DNA of 64,000 nucleotides from Staphylococcus saccharolyticus (GTDB taxonomy: Bacteria > Bacillota > Bacilli > Staphylococcales > Staphylococcaceae): the NCBI RefSeq assembly GCF_900458815.1, contig NZ_UHDZ01000001.1, forward strand, positions 1-64,000, in the 5' to 3' direction. Below are positions 26,273-35,899 of this stretch, piece after piece. Numbering within the stretch: position 1 is the first letter of the stretch; every line of letters starts with the position of its first letter. The position numbers and the translations under genes are program-made. The notes beneath the pieces are model-generated. The model had not been told where the DNA came from. It was given only the letters and a program-made list of their open reading frames with translations, and did no database searches.

Positions 26273-28105
26273 ATGAAGTGGCTTAAACAATTACAATCCC
26301 TTCACACTAAACTCGTTATTGTTTATGTATTACTCATCATTATTGGTATGCAAATCATTGGTTTGTATTTTACCAATAGTTTAGAAAAAGAATTACTCGA
26401 TAACTTCAAAAAGAATATAACGCAATACGCAAAGCAATTAGATGTCAATATAGAAAAGGTATATAAAGATAATGACAAAGGTACGGTGAACGCTCAAAAG
26501 GATATTCAAAACCTTTTGAGTGAATATGCCAACCGCCAAGAAATTGGGGAAATACGTTTTATTGATAAAGACCAAATCATCGTGGCAACAACCAAGCAGT
26601 CTAACCACGGTCTTATTAATCAAAAAGCAAACGATGGCTCCATCCAAAAGGCATTATCGCTAGGACAAACCAATAACCACCTGGTCCTCAAAGACTATGG
26701 TAACGGTAAAGAACGTGTCTGGGTTTATAACATACCAGTTAAAGTCGATAAACAGACAATCGGTGATATTTACATAGAATCGAAAATTAACGATGTATAT
26801 AATCAGTTAAACAATATCAACCAAATATTTATCGTAGGTACAGCGATATCTCTATTCATCACGGTAATTCTAGGGTTCTTCATCGCCCGAACGATTACGA
26901 AGCCAATTACCGACATGCGTAACCAAACCGTCGAGATGTCTAAAGGGAACTATACGCAACGCGTGAAGATTTACGGTAATGACGAAATCGGTGAGCTCGC
27001 ACTTGCCTTCAACAATCTGTCTAAACGTGTTCAAGAAGCCCAAGCGAATACTGAAAGTGAGAAACGACGCTTAGTTTCTGTTATCACGCACATGAGTGAC
27101 GGTATCCTTGCCACAGACCGTCGTGGACGCGTGCGTATCGCTAACGATATGGCACTTAAGATGCTTGGTCTGGCGAAAGAGGATGTTATCGGTTATTACA
27201 TGCTTGGCGTACTTAATTTGGAAAATGAATTCTCATTAGATGAAATCCAAGAAAATAATGATTCCTTCCTATTAGATATTAATGAAGAAGAGCGAATTAT
27301 TGCACGTGTTAACTTTAGTACGATTGTGCAAGAAACTGGTTTCGTCACAGGTTACATTGCCGTATTACATGATGTTACAGAACAACAACAAGTTGAGCGT
27401 GAACGTCGTGAATTCGTTGCCAATGTTTCACACGAATTACGTACACCACTGACATCTATGAACAGTTACATTGAAGCCCTTGAAGAAGGCGCTTGGCAAG
27501 ATAAAGAACTTGCGCCATCCTTCTTATCAGTAACAAGAGAAGAAACAGAACGTATGATTCGACTAGTGAATGACTTGCTACAATTATCTAAAATGGATAA
27601 CGAATCAGATCAAATTATAAAAGAAATTATCGACTTCAATATGTTTATCAACAAAATCATCAATCGTCATGAAATGGCAGCGAAAGATACAACATTTGTA
27701 CGTGAAATTCCACAACAAACAATCTTTGCTGAAATTGATCCAGATAAGATGACGCAAGTATTTGATAACGTCATTACCAACGCGATGAAATATTCACGTG
27801 GCGATAAACGTGTCGAGTTTCATGTGAAACAAAATGCACTTTACAATAGAATGACCATTCGTATAAAAGATAATGGTATTGGTATTCCAATTAATAAAGT
27901 AGATAAAATCTTTGATAGATTCTACCGTGTCGACAAGGCACGTACACGTAAGATGGGTGGTACAGGACTCGGTCTAGCGATTTCTAAAGAGATTGTCGAA
28001 GCACATAATGGACGTATTTGGGCTAACAGCGTAGAAGGACAAGGTACCTCAATCTTTATTACACTTCCTTGCGAAATCATTGAAGAAGGTGATTGGGATG
28101 AATAA
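26273..28105 (+). CDS. walK: Essential sensor histidine kinase WalK
   Basis: WalK is the membrane kinase paired with WalR. There are two membrane segments (about residues 13-33 and 182-203) around an extracellular Cache-type domain, then HAMP ([14 protein letters not shown]), a cytoplasmic PAS, HisKA with the phospho-His near 387 (VSHELRTP) and the HATPase boxes [18 protein letters not shown] and [10 protein letters not shown]. It is 610 aa. Its end overlaps walH by eight bases. Confidence 0.97.
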   Translation: MKWLKQLQSLHTKLVIVYVLLIIIGMQIIGLYFTNSLEKELLDNFKKNITQYAKQLDVNIEKVYKDNDKGTVNAQKDIQNLLSEYANRQEIGEIRFIDKDQIIVATTKQSNHGLINQKANDGSIQKALSLGQTNNHLVLKDYGNGKERVWVYNIPVKVDKQTIGDIYIESKINDVYNQLNNINQIFIVGTAISLFITVILGFFIARTITKPITDMRNQTVEMSKGNYTQRVKIYGNDEIGELALAFNNLSKRVQEAQANTESEKRRLVSVITHMSDGILATDRRGRVRIANDMALKMLGLAKEDVIGYYMLGVLNLENEFSLDEIQENNDSFLLDINEEERIIARVNFSTIVQETGFVTGYIAVLHDVTEQQQVERERREFVANVSHELRTPLTSMNSYIEALEEGAWQDKELAPSFLSVTREETERMIRLVNDLLQLSKMDNESDQIIKEIIDFNMFINKIINRHEMAAKDTTFVREIPQQTIFAEIDPDKMTQVFDNVITNAMKYSRGDKRVEFHVKQNALYNRMTIRIKDNGIGIPINKVDKIFDRFYRVDKARTRKMGGTGLGLAISKEIVEAHNGRIWANSVEGQGTSIFITLPCEIIEEGDWDE

Positions 28106-29435
28106 TAAAGAACATATTAAATCGATTATCCTAGCCCTACTCGTCATGATGAGTATTGTCTTAACATATATGGTCTGGAACTTCTCTCCAGACCTTTCAA
28201 ATGTCGATAATTCAGATAATAGTAAAAGTAATGAACCTAAACCACTGACAAAGCCCATGACAGCGAAAATGGAAAGCACGATTACACCGTTTCAAATCAT
28301 ACATGCTAAAGATGATAAACCGCATGGGACAGTGTCATCAGGTAAGACCTTAGACACCATGATTGAACCACTAAAGAATCAAGAAGTAAAATCCGTTTCT
28401 CATCTAAAAAGAAATCATAATCTCGTCATACCAGAACTCAGCAATGACTTTATCGTACTTGACTTTACTTATGATTTACCGTTAACAACATATCTAAGCC
28501 AAGTACTTAATATTGATGCGAAAGTGCCAAGTCACTTTAACTTCAATCGTTTACTTATCGATCAAGATAATAACAATCACGTTGTACTTTACGCAATTAG
28601 TAAAGACCGTCACGAAGTCGTGAAATTAAAAACAACGATGAAAGGTAAAAATATTGATAAAGCACTTAAAACTATCGACCCCGATATGCAGCCATATACT
28701 GAAATTATTACGAATAAAGACACCATCGATAAAGCCACACATGTCTTTGCGCCAAGTAAACCTAAAGACTTAAAGACTTATCGCATGGTCTACAATACGA
28801 TTAGTGTTGAACGCATGAATTCAATCTTATTTAACGATTCAACTATTGTTCGTAGCTCTCAAAGCGGTACAACAACTTACAACAACAACACGGGCGTAGC
28901 CAACTATGATGATAAAAACGAAATGTATCATTATAAAAACTTGTCAGAAGATGTCAAGAGCTCAAGTAATATGGAAGAGACCATTCCAGGTACTTATGAA
29001 TACATTAATGGTCATGGTGGTTTCTTAAATGAAGACTATCGCTTATTCAGCACGGATAACAAGACAGGTAAATTAATATACCAACGTTTCCTAAACGGTT
29101 ACCCAACATTCAATAATCAGAATTTAAATGAAATCCAAGTGACGTGGGGCGATAAAGGTGTGTTCGATTATAAACGATCACTACTTAAGACAGACGTCAC
29201 ACTGAACAGTGAAGAATCAAAGTCAGTACCGACGGCAGAATACGTTCGTTCATCACTTGCTAACGATTCTAATATTGATTTTGAAAAGGTCACAAATATG
29301 GTTATTGGTTATGACATGAGTGATAAATATAACAATGATGATATTGAAGTACAACGTAATAGTGAATTAATACCACGCTGGTATGTTGAATACGACGGTA
29401 ATTGGTATGCCTATAAATATGGGAGGCTTGAATAA
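28098..29435 (+). CDS. walH: WalK regulator WalH (YycH)
   Basis: WalH is a membrane-anchored accessory protein that contacts WalK and, with WalI, tunes its activity. One N-terminal membrane helix (about residues 8-30, [17 protein letters not shown]) is followed by a large extracellular YycH domain. ATG 28098 (MNNKEHIKS) is the family start and overlaps the walK end. The upstream in-frame TTG at 28080 is discarded. It is 445 aa, and walI starts directly after the stop. Confidence 0.93.
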   Translation: MNNKEHIKSIILALLVMMSIVLTYMVWNFSPDLSNVDNSDNSKSNEPKPLTKPMTAKMESTITPFQIIHAKDDKPHGTVSSGKTLDTMIEPLKNQEVKSVSHLKRNHNLVIPELSNDFIVLDFTYDLPLTTYLSQVLNIDAKVPSHFNFNRLLIDQDNNNHVVLYAISKDRHEVVKLKTTMKGKNIDKALKTIDPDMQPYTEIITNKDTIDKATHVFAPSKPKDLKTYRMVYNTISVERMNSILFNDSTIVRSSQSGTTTYNNNTGVANYDDKNEMYHYKNLSEDVKSSSNMEETIPGTYEYINGHGGFLNEDYRLFSTDNKTGKLIYQRFLNGYPTFNNQNLNEIQVTWGDKGVFDYKRSLLKTDVTLNSEESKSVPTAEYVRSSLANDSNIDFEKVTNMVIGYDMSDKYNNDDIEVQRNSELIPRWYVEYDGNWYAYKYGRLE

Positions 29436-30224
29436 ATGAACTGGAAATCCACGAAGACATTATTCATTTTCGTTTTTATTCTGGTAAACATCTTTTTGGT
29501 CATTATCTACATTGATAAAGTGAATAAATCACAAATAAACGATGCTGAAAAGACTAACGAAGTTAACTTTCAACAAGAAGAAATCGACGTACCTAAAGAC
29601 GTGTTGAACCAGAATGTTAAAGATACAGAGCTTGCGCAAATAACAGCACGCTCTAAAGATTTCTCAAGCTATGCTAAAGAACATTCAAGCCTCAATACAT
29701 CGGATTCAGATAAAACACTCGAAGGCGATATTGATAAGACAGTTAAAGTAAGTGATAAGAATCTCAATGATATTAAAGACTATATTGCTAAAAATATCTT
29801 TGACGGCAAGGAATATCAGCTCAGTGACTTAACATCACATAAAGTGACGTATGAACAGACCTATAGAGGCTATCCCATTATGAATAATAGTAAAGCACGT
29901 CTGACATTTAATTTAATTAATGGCAAAGCAACAAGCTATAAACAAACAGCAATGGATCAAATAGAAATTGCAGAAGGGTCAAATAGTACGAAAAAACAAG
30001 TTATCACACCGCGTAAAGCTGTCGAAGCACTGTACTTTAATAGATATCTCAAAAAACGAGACCAAGTCCTAGACGTACGCCTAGGCTACTACTCAGTTGT
30101 GAACGAAACTAACGTACAACTACTACAACCCAACTGGGAGATCAAAGTTAAACATAAAGGCAAAGACAAAGTCCAAACTTACTATGTCGAAGCCACAAAC
30201 AAAAACCCAAAAGTTATATACTAG
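29436..30224 (+). CDS. walI: WalK regulator WalI (YycI)
   Basis: WalI is a single-pass membrane protein (helix about residues 8-28) with an extracellular YycI domain of 262 aa in total. It pairs with WalH to regulate WalK. It begins one base after the walH stop behind GGGAGG, so the two are coupled. Unlike many Firmicutes, where the hydrolase gene follows closely, a 608-bp gap separates it from walJ. Confidence 0.92.
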   Translation: MNWKSTKTLFIFVFILVNIFLVIIYIDKVNKSQINDAEKTNEVNFQQEEIDVPKDVLNQNVKDTELAQITARSKDFSSYAKEHSSLNTSDSDKTLEGDIDKTVKVSDKNLNDIKDYIAKNIFDGKEYQLSDLTSHKVTYEQTYRGYPIMNNSKARLTFNLINGKATSYKQTAMDQIEIAEGSNSTKKQVITPRKAVEALYFNRYLKKRDQVLDVRLGYYSVVNETNVQLLQPNWEIKVKHKGKDKVQTYYVEATNKNPKVIY

Positions 30225-30493
30225 GCGCTGAAGTGAGCGTTTAGGTTTTGAGCAGAACCGAAAAGTGTGCAAAACTGATTTGTAGTTTTGAAGAGACTTT
30301 GAGAGTTTCTACCGAAAAACCTACTCACTGAAGCTCGTTTACTAAGGTGTAAAAAAAGTGGTAAGGTCGCGAGCAATAAGGAGCACTGAGTGAAAATCAT
30401 TCCTCAAATTCTAGAGAGGTGCGTATAATTGTCGTACGATTTGCTTTAAGTAGCCCGATTATCATTTCAGCAACATTAAATATTACCATATTT

Positions 30494-30526
30494 AACGACC
30501 ACCCTCTCTTGGATGGTCGTTTCTTT
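30494..30526 (+). terminator. Terminator in the walI-walJ gap
   Basis: ACGACCA and TGGTCGT enclose a short loop and are followed by TTTCTTT. It probably ends the walRKHI transcript. Confidence 0.75.
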
Positions 30527-30724
30527 ATGGCATGATGAAGCGGATAATCATTCAAATTATGACACTTCTGCAACGTATAAATGGACGATTGGCACTGAGT
30601 CTTTAAAATTGGTATAGTATAATATAAAGGAATTTTAGAGGACGTTTTGTTTCGAGAATTGAAAAATTGTAGCACCTTATCTCGAAACTTTAAATCATCT
30701 ACACAAATCCACGTGCAAAACTCC

Positions 30725-30752
30725 GAAACTGAGTTAGAGCGAACTCAGTTTC
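30725..30752. repeat. Perfect hairpin before walJ
   Basis: GAAACTGAGTT and AACTCAGTTTC form a perfect 11-bp stem with a six-base loop. No T-run follows, so it is not a standard terminator. It could be a leader structure or RNA-processing site. Confidence 0.6.
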
Positions 30753-30832
30753 AAGACGTAACACGAAATCCAACGCACGTTATTAACCCACACCCCTAAT
30801 GAACTAAATAAAGATTGTACATATGAGAAAGG

Positions 30833-31633
30833 ATGAGTCGCTTGATACGTATGAGTGTATTAGCAAGTGGTAGTACAGGTAACGCCACTTACGTAGAAAG
30901 TGAGAAAGGTAGACTACTTGTCGATGTAGGTTTAACTGGTAAGAAAATGGAAGAGTTATTCAGCCAAATCGACAGAAATATTAAGGATTTAAATGGTATA
31001 TTAGTGACACACGAACACATCGACCATATTAAAGGTCTTGGTGTCTTAGCACGTAAATATAAACTTCCAATATATGCGAATGAGAATACATGGAAAGCGA
31101 TAGAGAATAAAGATAGTCGTATTCCAATGGATCAGAAATTCATTTTTAATCCATATGAAACGAAATTTCTTGCAGGATTCGATATAGAATCATTTAACGT
31201 GTCACATGACGCGATTGATCCACAATTCTACATCTTCCATAATAACTATAAGAAATTCACAATGATTACTGACACAGGCTACGTCTCAGACCGTATGAAG
31301 GGTATGATTCAAGGTAGTGATGTCTTTATGTTTGAAAGTAATCACGATGTCGATATGTTACGCATGTGTCGTTATCCATGGAAGACGAAACAACGTATTT
31401 TAAGTGATATGGGTCACGTATCCAATGAAGACGCAGGTCTCGCAATGAGTGATGTCATTACAGGTAATACGAAACGTATATACCTCTCTCATTTATCTCA
31501 AGACAATAATATGAAAGACCTCGCACGCATGAGTGTTGGTCAAGTGCTCAATGAACACGATATAGACACAGAGAAAGAAGTATTGCTCTGCGATACCGAT
31601 AAAGCACAAGCCACACCGATTTATACATTATAA
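30833..31633 (+). CDS. walJ: Metallo-beta-lactamase-fold hydrolase WalJ (YycJ)
   Basis: This is an MBL-fold nuclease-like protein whose gene accompanies the wal genes. In the family it acts as a 5'-3' exonuclease linked to DNA repair. The metal motif [10 protein letters not shown] is intact, with further ligands in DTGYVSDR and ESNHD. It is 266 aa. The start at 30833 ([17 protein letters not shown]) follows AAAGG and matches the usual family N-terminus. Confidence 0.93.
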   Translation: MSRLIRMSVLASGSTGNATYVESEKGRLLVDVGLTGKKMEELFSQIDRNIKDLNGILVTHEHIDHIKGLGVLARKYKLPIYANENTWKAIENKDSRIPMDQKFIFNPYETKFLAGFDIESFNVSHDAIDPQFYIFHNNYKKFTMITDTGYVSDRMKGMIQGSDVFMFESNHDVDMLRMCRYPWKTKQRILSDMGHVSNEDAGLAMSDVITGNTKRIYLSHLSQDNNMKDLARMSVGQVLNEHDIDTEKEVLLCDTDKAQATPIYTL

Positions 31634-31655
31634 TTGAATAGAGGTAAGACAAACG

Positions 31656-31693
31656 ACCTACTTGAGTATTGCGCATAAGTAGGTTACTTTTTT
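31656..31693 (+). terminator. Terminator after walJ
   Basis: ACCTACTT and AAGTAGGT form the stem with a loop of about 15 bases, followed by TACTTTTTT. Confidence 0.8.
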
Positions 31694-31809
31694 GGAAAAT
31701 AGTCTTGTAGAAAAGTAGGAACATTTAATCTACATATGGAGTAAGTGAGTCTTAAAAAGACCCAATACAAGGATTAAATGTAAAAAATAAAGTTAAGCCA
31801 ACCGTAAAG

Positions 31810-31977
31810 TTATCCACTGAAAAGTCACAGTTATCCAGAATTGAGTACAATACCCACATTATTCACAAACTTATCCACAAAACAGCAAGTTTTCCACATC
31901 ATATGTGTATAAATCCGAAAAAATGCTAAGAAACTATAAAAATAATTGTTATAATTAAGAGGGAATAGTGTGTATAA
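31810..31977. promoter_or_regulatory. DnaA-box cluster upstream of rlmH
   Basis: A perfect TTATCCACA lies at 31871-31879. Near matches lie at 31810-31818 (TTATCCACT), 31831-31839 (TTATCCAGA), 31890-31898 (TTTTCCACA), 31904-31912 (TTATACACA, minus) and 31969-31977 (TTATACACA, minus). This density is similar to that of the dnaA-dnaN gap. The rest of the walJ-rlmH gap is AT-rich and holds the rlmH promoter (TAATTGTTATAATTAA near 31945). Confidence 0.65.
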
Positions 31978-32033
31978 GTGAATAATTTGTTGATAACTTA
32001 GATAAAATAATACATATCATCATGGAGGATCAA

Positions 32034-32513
32034 ATGAAAATTACAATCCTGTCAGTAGGAAAACTAAAAGAAAAATATTGGAAGCAAGCCATTGCAGAAT
32101 ATGAAAAACGACTAGGTCCTTATACAAAAATTGAATTAATAGAAGTAACAGATGAAAAAGCACCAGAAAATATGAGTGAAAAAGAAATAGAACAAGTAAA
32201 AGAAAAAGAAGGACAACGATTACTCGCTAAAATTAAATCACAATCAACAGTGATAACATTAGAAATTAAAGGTAAACAACTGTCATCAGAACAACTCTCC
32301 AAAGAACTCCAAACACGCATGACACAAGGACAAAGCGACTTTACATTTGTCATAGGTGGATCTAATGGCTTACATCAAGACGTCTTACAACGCAGCAACT
32401 ACGCTTTATCATTTAGCAACATGACCTTCCCACACCAAATGATGCGCGTCATACTTATCGAACAGATTTATCGAGCATTTAAAATTATGTGCGGTGAAGC
32501 ATATCATAAGTGA
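32034..32513 (+). CDS. rlmH: 23S rRNA pseudouridine-1915 N3-methyltransferase RlmH
   Basis: RlmH (OrfX) is a SPOUT methyltransferase that modifies the ribosome A-loop region. It shows the SAM-binding knot [13 protein letters not shown] and the C-terminus [17 protein letters not shown]. It is 159 aa from ATG 32034, five bases after GGAGG. Its last codons contain the SCC attachment core, so cassettes insert here without destroying the protein. Confidence 0.97.
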   Translation: MKITILSVGKLKEKYWKQAIAEYEKRLGPYTKIELIEVTDEKAPENMSEKEIEQVKEKEGQRLLAKIKSQSTVITLEIKGKQLSSEQLSKELQTRMTQGQSDFTFVIGGSNGLHQDVLQRSNYALSFSNMTFPHQMMRVILIEQIYRAFKIMCGEAYHK

Positions 32514-32524
32514 TGCGGTTTTTT
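32496..32524 (+). other. SCC attachment site at the rlmH 3' end
   Basis: GAAGCATATCATAAGTGA is the core used by Ccr recombinases. It is followed at once by TGATGCGGTTTTTT, the cassette inverted repeat. The mirror copy AAAACCGCATC lies at about 42180, which marks the far end of the cassette. Confidence 0.9.
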
Positions 32525-32619
32525 ATTAATTTATTGACTAAAAGTAAAGTATACAATATTAATTAATACCAAACTTTGATATATTTAAGAAAAGATTAAA
32601 TTTTAGGATGAATAAATGA

Positions 32620-32757
32620 ATGGCATATCAAAAGATATACGCATTAGAAATACTTCAACAACTTGTGGAATTAGGCTATGAAAGAATAAATATACATAAT
32701 ATTGAATCAGAAATTAATGAATGTCTAAAAGAACTAGGAGCGTTAAAACATGTCTGA
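32620..32757 (+). pseudogene. hsdR N-terminus fused to hsdM C-terminus (deletion scar)
   Basis: This 45-aa frame begins like HsdR: MAYQKIYALE...LGYERINIHN resembles the HsdR start at 44557, [10 protein letters not shown]...[10 protein letters not shown]. It then switches to ESEINECLKELGALKHV, whose stop overlaps the hsdS start by eight bases (ATGTCTGA), as an HsdM end usually does. The simplest reading is a deletion that removed most of hsdR and nearly all of hsdM in frame. The HsdM assignment of the tail is inferred from position. Confidence 0.6.
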
Positions 32758-33984
32758 ACAAATAAATACTCCAAAACTAAGATTCCCAGAGTTTAATTAT
32801 ATATGGACTATTACATCTTTAGGTAATTTAGGTATTTTCAAAAAAAGTTATTCTTTATCTAGAGCTTATGAAGATGAAGGTACATATCATCATATTCATT
32901 ATGGAGACATACATAGTAAATTCCCTTCAATATTAAATGTTACTAATTTAATACCTTCAATTAGCGAATATAAAGACTATGAAGAAGTTAATAAAGGTGA
33001 TTTAATTTTTGAGGATGCCTCTGAAGATTATAAGGATTTAGGAAAAAGTATATTGATAAATTTTGATCAAGCAAAAATAATATCAGGTCTTCATACACAT
33101 TTGTTTCGACCTAACAGCTCAATTGATCCAAAATTTTTACTCTATAATACTAAAACAAATAATTATCTAAAATTTATTCGAAAGCAAGGTACAGGTATTT
33201 CTGTATTAGGTATTTCTAAAACAAATCTATCCAAATATAAGCTTTATATTCCATCAATTACTGAACAAAATAAAATTAGTAATTTCTTTAGCAAACTCGA
33301 CCGCCAGATTGAGTTAGAAGAAAAGAAATTAGAATTGTTAGAGCAACAAAAGAAAGGATATATGCAAAAGATTTTTTTCAAGAGTTAAGATTTAAGGATG
33401 AAAATGGAAATAATTATCCTGATTGGGAAATGAAGAAGTTAAGCAATATTGCTGATATTATAGGTGGAGGAACACCGAGTACTAAAAAAAGTGAATATTG
33501 GGATGGCGATATAAATTGGTTTTCGCCAGTTGAAATAGGAGATCAGGAATTTGTAAGTACTAGTCAAAGAAGAATAACTGAAAAAGGACTAGAAAAAAGT
33601 TCAGCAAAGATGCTTCCAAGAGGCACAGTGTTATTTACTTCAAGAGCAGGCATAGGAAAAACAGCTATACTTTCTAAAGAAGCGACTACTAATCAAGGAT
33701 TTCAATCAATAGTGCCAAAAGAGAACGATTTAGATTCATATTTTTTATATTCAATGACGAGTATTTTAAAAAGAAATGCTGAAAAAGTAGGAGCAGGATC
33801 AACATTTTCTGAAGTGTCAAAAAAACAAATGGAACAAATAAAGTTATTAATTCCAATATTAAAGGAACAAAAACAAATAGGACGATTGTTTCAGATGATT
33901 AATAGAAAGATTAATAAGCAGTTACATAAAATTGAATTATTAAAACATCGTAAGAAAGGTTTACTACAAAAAATGTTCATTTGA
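32750..33984 (+). pseudogene. hsdS: Type I restriction specificity subunit HsdS, frameshifted
   Basis: HsdS sets DNA recognition for type I restriction-modification. The first target-recognition domain and central conserved region run to 33388 (start KLRFPEFN, then LDRQIELEEKKLELLEQQKKGYMQKIF). The frame then breaks in a T7 run at 33372-33378; one extra T would continue as FQELRFKDENG into the second domain (WEMKKLSNIADIIGGGTPS...), which is open to 33984. No intact hsdM or hsdR remains nearby. It may be truly broken or a phase-variable tract. Confidence 0.85.
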
Positions 33985-34032
33985 TACTGATAAAAGCCTA
34001 TTATGTTAATTGAAAATAGCAAAAAATAGTAA

Positions 34033-34070
34033 TAAGAGCATCCCTCACCGCAAAGTGAAGGATGCTCTTA
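34033..34070. terminator. Bidirectional terminator between hsdS and yjdF
   Basis: TAAGAGCATCC and GGATGCTCTTA form a near-perfect stem extended by TCAC/GTGA, with A/T tails on both sides, between two converging genes. A close relative of this hairpin recurs at 34681. Confidence 0.85.
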
Positions 34071-34073
34071 AAT

Positions 34074-34481
34074 TTAATGACCTTTATGTTTTTCTTTAGC
34101 CTTTATCACTTTAATTTTTCGCTTTCTTTTTTTATCTGCTTCTTTTTGGAGCTTGTTTTTCGTTTTAGATAATTTCTTCTTAAGCTCTTGTTCTTTTTTT
34201 AAAGCCTGTTGAGATTGTGTTGTTATCGGATATTTCTTTTGATCTTTTGCAACTTTACGCTGTAATTTTTTAGGATTAATTTTATTCTTAGGCTTCTTAC
34301 TTTTGGTTGACACTTTACTAGTATTAATCAACTTTAATAAGTGTTGGTTAATAAACTTAAAAATAGTTTCACTATCAGGTTCTGATCCAAACGTATACTT
34401 TGCAAAAGTGGATTTTTGTTGCTGCTTGTATTCAACTAACCCTACAAAAAATTGACCATCATGAAAAATCGTGAGTTTCAT
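34074..34481 (-). CDS. yjdF: YjdF family protein (DUF2992)
   Basis: This small protein of unknown biochemical role belongs to the YjdF family, often linked to resistance to azaaromatic compounds because its genes sit behind the yjdF riboswitch. The N-terminal half (MKLTIFHDGQFFVGLVEY...KYTFGSEPDSETIFKFI) is typical. The C-terminal half is a very Lys-rich, likely helical tail. It is 135 aa. The upstream leader can hide the GAGGAGG ribosome-binding site. It is frequently carried in SCC elements. Confidence 0.85.
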   Translation of the reverse strand: MKLTIFHDGQFFVGLVEYKQQQKSTFAKYTFGSEPDSETIFKFINQHLLKLINTSKVSTKSKKPKNKINPKKLQRKVAKDQKKYPITTQSQQALKKEQELKKKLSKTKNKLQKEADKKRKRKIKVIKAKEKHKGH

Positions 34482-34483
34482 GT

Positions 34484-34620
34484 TGTCCCTCCTCTTGATT
34501 TCTATGAAATGAAGGACGACCTGAGGAGGAAGGTTACTGACAAATACTACATTTGCATTGGGACTACCAACCCAATTGTGTTTTTACATTTCACATCTAT
34601 ATATTTGCAGATATAAGTGT
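34484..34620 (-). ncRNA. Probable yjdF (azaaromatic-sensing) riboswitch
   Basis: The leader of yjdF, read on the minus strand, has a stem TTGGG...CCCAA around TTGGTAGT. Next comes CAGTAACCTTCCTCCTC and then the ribosome-binding site GAGGAGG, which is the exact complement of CCTCCTC. This gives an obvious switch that hides or frees the start. The yjdF motif RNA is known from this position in Firmicutes; I assign it by context and layout, not by a covariance search. Confidence 0.65.
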
Positions 34621-34680
34621 ATCTTCCAAAATAGAATATATTTTAGAACTAGCTACTAATATTTTTTAGAAAAAAAGATA

Positions 34681-34722
34681 TAAGAGTATCCTTCATCGTT
34701 AAGTGAAGGATGCTCTATTTTT
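34681..34722 (-). terminator. Terminator of the SAUGI-DUF960-DUF1643 gene group
   Basis: AGAGTATCCTTCA and TGAAGGATGCTCT form a stem close in sequence to the hairpin at 34033-34070. On the minus strand it is followed by a run of seven T residues. It lies after the last gene of the ccr-linked set. Confidence 0.8.
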
Positions 34723-34741
34723 ATTAGAAGTAGTATAGTGT

Positions 34742-34963
34742 TCATTTTGATAGGTAATGATTTATGATATCTTGGAAATCATTGTTAAGTAAGGTTGTGA
34801 TAGCGTCGTCATTCATAAAATCTTCATAGATTTTATCAAGAATTTCTTCATCTTCAATTGCTGTGAAATGACGTACTAAACCTTTTACTATTGAAACGTA
34901 ATCTTGCGATGCTAAACAATTAGCAACCGTTCGCCAGTCTGATTGTGTGGTTTCATGGTTCAT
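34742..34963 (-). CDS. SCC-associated hypothetical protein
   Basis: This 73-residue, acidic, probably helical protein starts at ATG 34963 after GGAGGAG; the open frame upstream overlaps DUF1643 and is not used. I cannot assign a function. It is the last gene of a minus-strand run (SAUGI, small peptide, DUF960, DUF1643) that typically sits beside ccr genes, so it is likely co-transcribed with them. Confidence 0.75.
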   Translation of the reverse strand: MNHETTQSDWRTVANCLASQDYVSIVKGLVRHFTAIEDEEILDKIYEDFMNDDAITTLLNNDFQDIINHYLSK

Positions 34964-34977
34964 AGATACTCCTCCTT

Positions 34978-35478
34978 TTATTTCAACGTCCATTTTTGAC
35001 GTGCTTTAGGGTTAAGCGGATGCATGATTTCATTTGTGGCTGGATTAATGAGTTTTTTGACTTTCTTTTTATGAGGTTTTAACATTTCCATCACTTGTGT
35101 TACACGTTCGACGACAACTAGCCGCTTCGCATAAGCACCATAAGCTAGAATCAGTGTGTCACTTTCACTAATCGCTTTCATCAAGTGAATGTCTGTGTGT
35201 TTGTCGTAAGGTTCTTTGATATGTTTGAGATTTTCAGGCGTTTTATTCGAAAATAGATTCACAAGGTATACAGCGCCATATTGTTCAGAGTTGGCTAATT
35301 GGTTAAGAATAAGAACCGTAGTAAGATCGAGTGATAGTACACCATCTAAATGAGGATACATTGTTATAACTGTACATGCTGATTTCTTTTCATCCCAAGT
35401 CTTTTTGAGCAAGTAGCGGTGTTGTTCATCATCGCTAAAAATCGCTTCTGTGTGTATCGTACTTTTTATTGTATTCAT
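34978..35478 (-). CDS. DUF1643 protein
   Basis: This 166-residue protein of the DUF1643 family, common in SCC elements, has no known function. The family pattern is seen in ITMYPHLDGVLSLDLTTVLILNQLANSEQYGAVYLVNLFS (start to middle) and SDTLILAYGAYAKRL. It lies 15 bases after DUF960 and just before the 73-aa hypothetical gene, so it belongs to one operon. Confidence 0.88.
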   Translation of the reverse strand: MNTIKSTIHTEAIFSDDEQHRYLLKKTWDEKKSACTVITMYPHLDGVLSLDLTTVLILNQLANSEQYGAVYLVNLFSNKTPENLKHIKEPYDKHTDIHLMKAISESDTLILAYGAYAKRLVVVERVTQVMEMLKPHKKKVKKLINPATNEIMHPLNPKARQKWTLK

Positions 35479-35493
35479 ATGTAGTCACTTCCT

Positions 35494-35805
35494 TTAGTAT
35501 TCTTCTGGTAAAAGCATCACATAATAAAAAGCGTCTACGTCATCTTCACGAATAACATAGACTTTCTTAGGTAATGTATTTTGATTTTTTACATAGTTTG
35601 TATAGTGATATTCCACTTTGTATGCGGGTTGTTCTTGTTCATGTGTGACTGAGAGTATATTATTATCTTCTTGCAATATAAATATGTGTAAGTAATCTGT
35701 GTGCTTTTGATTGTCCCGTTCTTTTACCATATTCCAAAGTAAGATTTGAAGGTCTAGAGATAGATCTTCACTACCCCCTCTTGTAATGTATCGATTAATT
35801 TTCAT
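35494..35805 (-). CDS. DUF960 protein
   Basis: This 103-residue member of the DUF960 family (YITRGGSEDLSLDLQILLW...) is found with ccr genes in SCC elements. Its function is unknown. It begins one base after the stop of a 30-residue peptide gene, which suggests tight coupling. Confidence 0.88.
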   Translation of the reverse strand: MKINRYITRGGSEDLSLDLQILLWNMVKERDNQKHTDYLHIFILQEDNNILSVTHEQEQPAYKVEYHYTNYVKNQNTLPKKVYVIREDDVDAFYYVMLLPEEY

Positions 35806-35806
35806 T

Positions 35807-35899
35807 CTATCTTACCTCATCTTGAATTTCTTTCATAATGATAATTACTTGGCTAATAATCGTAACTGATATTTGTGCCACTTTGATCCAATTATTCAT
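35807..35899 (-). CDS. Small membrane-like peptide between SAUGI and DUF960
   Basis: This is a 30-residue frame, MNNWIKVAQISVTIISQVII... ending in a charged KEIQDEVR. A hydrophobic stretch of about 14 residues suggests membrane association. It has a strong GGAGG eight to nine bases before ATG 35899, overlaps the SAUGI stop and ends one base before DUF960, so it is clearly within the operon. Function unknown. A second ATG at 35905 is too near the ribosome-binding site. Confidence 0.65.
   Translation of the reverse strand: MNNWIKVAQISVTIISQVIIIMKEIQDEVR

Larger units (their letters stand above)
30225..30832. other. Long structured gap between walI and walJ
   Basis: No coding frame is convincing here. 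The stretch is less AT-rich than other gaps and carries several dyads. AGGTTTT (near 30243) can pair with AAAACCT (near 30316). A terminator lies at 30494-30526, a TATAAT at about 30618-30623, and a perfect 11-bp hairpin at 30725-30752. It may hold a small RNA or an untranslated leader of walJ. Confidence 0.45.
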
